In this document: positions 6,257 to 10,001 of the stretch, piece by piece
Position numbering within the stretch: the stretch's first letter is position 1
Layout: every line of letters begins with the position of its first letter
Assembly (NCBI GenBank): GCA_005881995.1
Contig: VBHV01000569.1
Coordinates: 1 to 10,001, forward strand
DNA from: Chloroflexota bacterium
GTDB lineage: Bacteria; Chloroflexota; Ktedonobacteria; Ktedonobacterales; Ktedonobacteraceae
Direction of reading: 5' to 3'
Length of the DNA: 10,001 nucleotides
The notes under the pieces: model-generated
What the model was told of the DNA's origin: nothing
Database searches by the model: none
The model's input: the letters and a program-made list of their open reading frames with translations, nothing else
Translations under genes and position numbers: made by a program

Positions 6257-7584
6257 ATCAACTCAATATCGGCTATTTCATCACCTGTTTCTTCTCTATC
6301 ATCGGTGTCTTCCTGGGCAGCTTCCTGCTCCTCAATGTTGACAAGCTCACAAATGGTCAGCCACTTCCAACAGGTGCTCTCCCAGGCTGGGTCTGGTTTG
6401 GCCTTGCCGGTACTACCGGCATTCTTCTTAGCGTCGCCTTTGTGTACATCACGCAGTACTACACCGCAGGCACGTGGCGTCCCGTGCGTGAAATTGCCGC
6501 CGCAACGCTGACAGGTCCCGCCACAACCATTATTACAGGTGTGGCAGTGGGATTTGAATGTGTCGCTCTTCCCGTACTCGCTATTAGCGCCGCGCTGGGT
6601 CTCTCCTACTTCCTGGGCAGCCAGGTGAATTTGGGGTTTCACGGGGTCATTAGCACAGGGGGTATCTTTGGTACCGCGGTTGCCACCATGGGCATGCTCA
6701 TGAGTACTGCCTATATTCTCGCTATGGATACATTTGGTCCGATCACCGATAATGCTGGCGGCATCACCGAGATGAGTGGTCAGGCAGAGTCGATACGTGA
6801 CATCACCGACGCACTGGATGGCGTCGCTAATACCACCAAGGCCTTGACAAAGGGCTACGGTATTGGCTCGGCAGCGCTTGCAGCATTCCTGCTCTTTAGC
6901 GCGTACCTGGATGTGCTGTTCACCTACAAACCCGTTGCAAGCGTCTATACTGTAGACCTGGCCGATATCACGGTCTTCATCGCAGCCTTAATTGGCATCG
7001 CGCTCATCTTCTTCTTCAGCGCGCTGGCAATTCGCGCCGTAGGCGCTGCCGCCAAGCGTATGATTGAAGAAGTACGCCGCCAGTTCCGCGCCGATCCGAA
7101 GATCATGGCGGAAGACCCGGCGGAACGCCACGATCCCGACTACGCTCGCTGTGTAGACATCAGCACACGTGGTGCACTTCGCGCCATGGTTCTGCCTGGC
7201 CTGGTCGCCGTCTTCACTCCCATCGCGGTTGGTACCATCCTGGGCCCACATGCAGAGGCCGGAATGCTAATGGTTGGTACCATGGGCGGTGTCGTCCTGG
7301 CCCTCTTCCTCAACAACGGTGGCGGCGCGTGGGACAACGCGAAAAAGTATATCGAAGCCGGATACCTGCGCGTGAATGCTGAAGGTGAGATGGTAGATCG
7401 CCTCGATCCAAACGGCACCGTTCTGGGCAAGAAGAGCGAACCCCACAAGGCCAGCGTCGTCGGTGACACCGTTGGTGACCCGTTTAAGGATACGGCAGGC
7501 CCATCGCTCCACGTCTTGATCAAGCTGCTCAGCACCATCACTCTGGTACTGGCGCCCCTGTACGTGGCCCTGCATCCACTGTAA
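6253..7584 (+). CDS. hppA: Membrane-bound proton-pumping pyrophosphatase, C-terminal part
   Basis: This 443-aa frame continues the M-PPase in another reading frame; its ATG overlaps the previous stop as ATGA. It carries the remaining active-site blocks: DTFGPITDNAGGITEM (159-174), NTTKALTKG (193-201), NNGGGAWDNAKKYIEAG (354-370) and GDTVGDPFKDTAGPS (404-418). Lys196 in NTTK, where K+-dependent enzymes have Ala, points to the K+-independent H+-pumping subclass. It ends normally after the last helix (L-A-P-L-Y-V-A-L). No Shine-Dalgarno box is seen at 6253, so translation would depend on coupling to the upstream frame. Against single-chain enzymes recalled from memory, about 20 residues are absent between FPLV in the first frame and N-Q-L-N-I-G-Y here. 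Both halves are otherwise well conserved, so the break is recent, tolerated, or a sequence error. Confidence 0.88.
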   Translation: MNQLNIGYFITCFFSIIGVFLGSFLLLNVDKLTNGQPLPTGALPGWVWFGLAGTTGILLSVAFVYITQYYTAGTWRPVREIAAATLTGPATTIITGVAVGFECVALPVLAISAALGLSYFLGSQVNLGFHGVISTGGIFGTAVATMGMLMSTAYILAMDTFGPITDNAGGITEMSGQAESIRDITDALDGVANTTKALTKGYGIGSAALAAFLLFSAYLDVLFTYKPVASVYTVDLADITVFIAALIGIALIFFFSALAIRAVGAAAKRMIEEVRRQFRADPKIMAEDPAERHDPDYARCVDISTRGALRAMVLPGLVAVFTPIAVGTILGPHAEAGMLMVGTMGGVVLALFLNNGGGAWDNAKKYIEAGYLRVNAEGEMVDRLDPNGTVLGKKSEPHKASVVGDTVGDPFKDTAGPSLHVLIKLLSTITLVLAPLYVALHPL

Positions 7585-7615
7585 GATTACCGCCAGGTGA
7601 ATTCATTCAGCGAAT

Positions 7616-7654
7616 GCGCTCAGTCTTACACATGTAGGGCTGAGCGTGTTCTTT
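7616..7654 (+). terminator. Rho-independent terminator after hppA
   Basis: CGCTCAG (7617-7623) pairs with CTGAGCG (7640-7646). The stem continues inward through 7624-7629 with 7634-7639, with some G-U pairs and a 4-base ACAT loop. A T-rich tail (TGTTCTTT) follows. It lies 32 nt after the stop codon. Confidence 0.8.
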
Positions 7655-7749
7655 GTACACGACCACCAGATTGTACAAAACACTGTTGCGTGCTAACACG
7701 TATGGACAAGCTTCCGCGTCATGAAACGTATTTATACGAGGAAACGTGA

Positions 7750-7828
7750 ATGATAGAGAAGAGAAAATCTCTGCTACATCATATACTTACAACGCAGGCC
7801 GTAAAACACCTTACGTGAGGCAGGAGCT
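7750..7828 (+). promoter_or_regulatory. Promoter and leader of the HNH-lipoprotein gene (cassette copy 1)
   Basis: TATACT (7782-7787) is a good -10, 41 nt before the start codon. The dyad AGAGA/TCTCT (7760-7764 and 7768-7772) lies in the -35/spacer zone and could be an operator. No clear -35 is seen. Bases 7762-7820 match 8905-8963 at 51/59 positions without gaps; the first 29 bases match at 28/29. Such conservation in noncoding DNA argues for function. GAGG at 7817-7820 (8 nt before ATG) is the likely ribosome-binding site. Confidence 0.65.
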
Positions 7829-8386
7829 ATGAAGAAATACCTCGCTGTACTGGCACTACTAGCCGTTTTATCGTTGGTATTGGGCGGGTGTGAGATAAAG
7901 ATTTCAGGCAATGGCTTACCTAGTCCAGCAAATACAGCTATTCCATCGAGTGGCTCTGCTCACTTCGGTAAGCAAACGAAAACATCAGGGTGCGCAGCTC
8001 ATGGAGGGCTACCCGACTCTGCGTGTACTCCAGGTGCTATCTTCCCCAACGCGACAGTACAGCAGATTTGTACGTCAGGGTATGCAAGTTCAGTGCGAAA
8101 TGTACCCTCAAGTGAAAAGGATCAGGTCTACGCTGAGTACGGTATACGCTCTCACTATGCAGGTCAGTATGAAGTCGATCACCTCGTCTCCTTAGAGCTA
8201 GGTGGCTCTAACGACATCGCCAATCTTTGGCCCGAGGCCGCCTCTCCCAAACCTGGTTTTCACGAAAAGGATCAAGTTGAAAACTACCTGCACGACCAGG
8301 TCTGTTCGGGGGCTATGTCGCTGAAAGATGCACAAACGCAGATTGCAACGAATTGGCTAGCTGTTTATAATCGTATGCCGAAATAA
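7829..8386 (+). CDS. Lipoprotein with HNH-like nuclease domain
   Basis: The 185-aa protein starts with a lipoprotein signal peptide (K2-K3, hydrophobic 5-18, lipobox L-G-G-C with Cys21), so it should be anchored outside the cytoplasmic membrane. A Ser/Pro-rich linker (about 26-48) leads to a domain with Cys55, Cys66, Cys81 and Cys159, which could form disulfides. Its core is YEVDHLVSLELGGSND (114-129) then NLWPE (132-136), followed by KDQVENYLHDQVCSG (147-161) and an AQ--IA-NW helix (169-176). Secreted bacterial proteins with this D-H-L-x-x-L-E-L-G-G / N-L-W-P pattern are annotated as HNH-type endonucleases; Asp117 and His118 would be in the metal-binding site. Activity and target are inferred. 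The promoter, leader and signal peptide are nearly duplicated before the PLD gene at 8974. Confidence 0.8.
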   Translation: MKKYLAVLALLAVLSLVLGGCEIKISGNGLPSPANTAIPSSGSAHFGKQTKTSGCAAHGGLPDSACTPGAIFPNATVQQICTSGYASSVRNVPSSEKDQVYAEYGIRSHYAGQYEVDHLVSLELGGSNDIANLWPEAASPKPGFHEKDQVENYLHDQVCSGAMSLKDAQTQIATNWLAVYNRMPK

Positions 8387-8405
8387 TACGGAGCACGGCT
8401 TTTTT
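8377..8405 (+). terminator. Weak possible terminator after the HNH lipoprotein
   Basis: GCCG (8377-8380) can pair with CGGC (8396-8399), followed by six T (8400-8405). The stem is only 4 bp with a long loop and overlaps the end of the gene, so this is tentative. Confidence 0.3.
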
Positions 8406-8459
8406 CACACGCACGTCCATCATTGAATATATTTAGGGCCTGATAAGGAGGATTATTTC

Positions 8460-8843
8460 ATGACACAGCAAAGTGATCTGGCTACCATGTTCCTACTTAC
8501 CGGCGGAGACTTGAAGATTTCTTACTACATCAATGAAGATAATTCGTCTGAGCTTGATTACCAGGATGCGCAGGGAAGTCTCACCTTTCCCAGTGACAAA
8601 CTGCGCATACAGCCAGGTGCGATTGGCACTCTTATTACGGCCCCTCTCAAAAATAGTGCTGACGCCGGAGCAACGACGTTCACCCTGGTGTTACCAAACG
8701 TGAAGTTGGGAGGACAGACAAAACAGCCCATAGAAACGTTCGCGATTATTACGCAGGACTATAGCACGTTACAAAAGGTAGGCGCTCAATTCACCTATAA
8801 AGTGGTGCCCCTTCAGGGCACCGGTCAGTATACGGATTATTAG
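8460..8843 (+). CDS. Hypothetical protein, 127 aa, β-rich, unrecognised
   Basis: I do not recognise a family. The start is firm: AAGGAGGA at 8445-8452 is 7 nt before the ATG, the strongest ribosome-binding site in this block. The protein has no signal peptide or membrane helix and no cysteines, and so should stay in the cytoplasm. It is rich in short alternating hydrophobic stretches typical of β-strands (LKISYYI at 18-24, GSLTFP at 39-44, TTFTLVLPNVKL at 72-83, ETFAIIT at 91-97, FTYKVVPL at 111-118) and acidic near the N-terminus (EDNSSELDYQDAQ, 26-38). It lies 73 nt after one surface hydrolase and before a second. A cytoplasmic partner or inhibitor of the upstream nuclease is conceivable, but nothing in the sequence proves it. 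Confidence 0.75.
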   Translation: MTQQSDLATMFLLTGGDLKISYYINEDNSSELDYQDAQGSLTFPSDKLRIQPGAIGTLITAPLKNSADAGATTFTLVLPNVKLGGQTKQPIETFAIITQDYSTLQKVGAQFTYKVVPLQGTGQYTDY

Positions 8844-8890
8844 GCGCTCGTATCCCGATTATTTCCATTTGAAGCACCCACAGAAATAGG

Positions 8891-8973
8891 ATGATAGAGC
8901 ATGCAGAAAATCTCTGCTATATCATATACTTACCACATAGGTCGTAAAAAACAGTACGTGAGGTAGGGGTTTT
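8891..8973 (+). promoter_or_regulatory. Promoter and leader of the PLD-lipoprotein gene (cassette copy 2)
   Basis: TATACT (8925-8930) lies 43 nt before the ATG. Upstream is the dyad GCAGA/TCTGC (8903-8907 and 8913-8917) at the same place as the dyad in copy 1. The block shares ATGATAGAG and 51/59 bases of 8905-8963 with copy 1. GAGG (8960-8963) or AGGGG (8965-8969) can serve as the ribosome-binding site. Confidence 0.65.
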
Positions 8974-10001
8974 ATGAAGAAATACCTATCTATGCTGCCA
9001 ATACTTGCTACTTTATCGTTGGTATTGGGTGGATGCATAATTAATATTTCAACCGGTGGGAGCAATACACCTCAGTGTACGAGCAATTGCGCGGCTGGTT
9101 CCGGCGCCCAGGGAGCGCGAGTCTACGTTGAGCCGGACGACGGGGAGCAGATAATAACAGGAGCAATCAAGGGAGCGAGAAAATCGGTGTGGTTAGAGAT
9201 ATATATCCTGTCGGACCGCAACGTTATCCGTGCGTTGGAAGACGCGGCCAATAATGGCATAGATGTACGCGTCATGCTGGAACCACATCCATTCGGAGGT
9301 GGGTCTTCCCCCTCAAAAACCATCGACCAACTCAAGGCGACTGGTGCCCGGGCGCAGTACACCAGTCCCGATTTTACATTGACTCATGAGAAAGGCCTGA
9401 TCATCGATGGTTCCACCGCCTATATCATGACCTCCAATTTCTCACGCTCCGCGCTGGGCGGCTCAAGCGGTAGCAGCGGCTTCAGGAACCGCGAATACGG
9501 TATCATTGATACGAACGCGCAAGATGTGCAGGCCGTCATCAGCATCTTTAACGCCGATTGGAACCACACGACGGCGCAGTTCAACGATCCCAATCTCGTA
9601 GTCAGCCCGGTCAATTCACGCAGCGACATCAACGCTCTGAGTGGCAGTGCCAGCCGGACATTGCGCATCGAAGCGGAAGAGATGAATGATAGTTCCATCG
9701 AACAGGCACTCACCAGCGCAGCGCAACACGGTGTGCATGTCGAGGTAATCTTACCTGCCCCAAGTGGTTCATCCGGGGATAGCAATAGCCAGGGCATAGC
9801 GACCATCAAACCGGGAGGCGTACAGGTACGGGAGGACAGCCAGTTGTACATGCATGCCAAAATCATCGTTGTGGATGGCGTCAAAGCTTTCGTCGGGTCG
9901 GAAAACATCTCCAGCCAATCGCTGGACCAAAACCGTGAACTGGGCATCATCGTTTCTGATGCCACTGTGCTGAACAGGCTCCAGAGCACTTTCCAGACGG
10001 A
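8974..10001 (+). CDS. Phospholipase D-superfamily lipoprotein, 3' end outside window
   Basis: The frame is open from ATG 8974 to the window end (342 codons). The signal peptide is a near copy of that at 7829 (16 of 21 residues identical, lipobox L-G-G-C, Cys21), so the enzyme should sit outside the membrane. Both catalytic HKD motifs are intact: H138-E-K140 with D145, followed by TSNFS (153-157), and H294-A-K296 with D301, followed by GSENIS (308-313). The acidic residues after each are in NREYGII (172-178) and NRELGII (320-326). FNADW (192-196) closes the first repeat. The visible end, LQSTFQT, resembles the matching end of the second repeat, so only a few residues are probably missing. The superfamily includes phospholipases, cardiolipin synthases and Nuc-type nucleases; I cannot tell which this is. 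The extracytoplasmic site and the nearby HNH protein favour nuclease or lipase. Confidence 0.87.
   Translation, partial: MKKYLSMLPILATLSLVLGGCIINISTGGSNTPQCTSNCAAGSGAQGARVYVEPDDGEQIITGAIKGARKSVWLEIYILSDRNVIRALEDAANNGIDVRVMLEPHPFGGGSSPSKTIDQLKATGARAQYTSPDFTLTHEKGLIIDGSTAYIMTSNFSRSALGGSSGSSGFRNREYGIIDTNAQDVQAVISIFNADWNHTTAQFNDPNLVVSPVNSRSDINALSGSASRTLRIEAEEMNDSSIEQALTSAAQHGVHVEVILPAPSGSSGDSNSQGIATIKPGGVQVREDSQLYMHAKIIVVDGVKAFVGSENISSQSLDQNRELGIIVSDATVLNRLQSTFQT

Noticed and set aside
6225..6260. Programmed -1 frameshifting to join the two hppA frames
   Set aside because: No X-XXY-YYZ slippery heptamer is seen near the ATGA. A simple shift would still leave about 20 residues missing.
5983..6642. 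219-codon minus-strand frame spanning the hppA junction
   Set aside because: Both hppA halves on the plus strand carry conserved catalytic motifs. The antisense product has no domain-like pattern.
9420..9989. 189-codon minus-strand frame opposite the PLD gene
   Set aside because: It is a shadow of the plus-strand frame with two intact HKD motifs.

Overview
The window looks like chromosomal DNA of a heterotrophic, multicellular-type Chloroflexota, most likely near Ktedonobacteria. That placement is inference from protein style: a YukD-like/β-propeller membrane protein, lipoprotein signal peptides, a K+-independent-type membrane pyrophosphatase, moderate-to-high GC genes and AT-rich spacers. 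No rRNA, tRNA, CRISPR array or transposase was seen.

Layout. (1) Positions 2-298 hold the tail of a ChrB N-domain-like protein that begins before the window. (2) Positions 364-3112 are a tight three-gene ABC importer operon of the sulfonate/nitrate/taurine type: binding lipoprotein, ATPase, permease. The last two genes overlap by 17 nt. (3) Positions 3113-3576 hold a small two-helix membrane protein gene (51 aa), remnants of a short dispersed repeat, and the terminator of the next gene. (4) Positions 3577-5088, minus strand, encode a 503-aa protein: ubiquitin-like YukD/EsaB-type N-domain, a twin-arginine membrane segment, then seven WD40 blades. (5) Positions 5411-7584 encode a proton-pumping membrane pyrophosphatase (HppA) broken into two reading frames that meet at ATGA. 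About 20 residues, most of one transmembrane helix, seem to be missing at the junction. A good terminator follows. (6) Positions 7750-10001 are an accessory secretion block: a lipoprotein with an HNH-like nuclease domain, an unrecognised 127-aa protein, and a phospholipase D-superfamily lipoprotein that runs off the window. The two lipoproteins share an almost copied promoter, leader and signal peptide but have unrelated mature domains.

The genes form separate units rather than one pathway. Chromate and sulfur oxyanion/sulfonate transport may be linked in the first 3 kb. The M-PPase would couple PPi hydrolysis to proton pumping. The last block would place hydrolases on the outer face of the membrane. 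The best leads are the reused promoter/signal-peptide cassette, the split M-PPase, the YukD-Tat-WD40 fusion, and the dispersed motif flanking the ABC operon.
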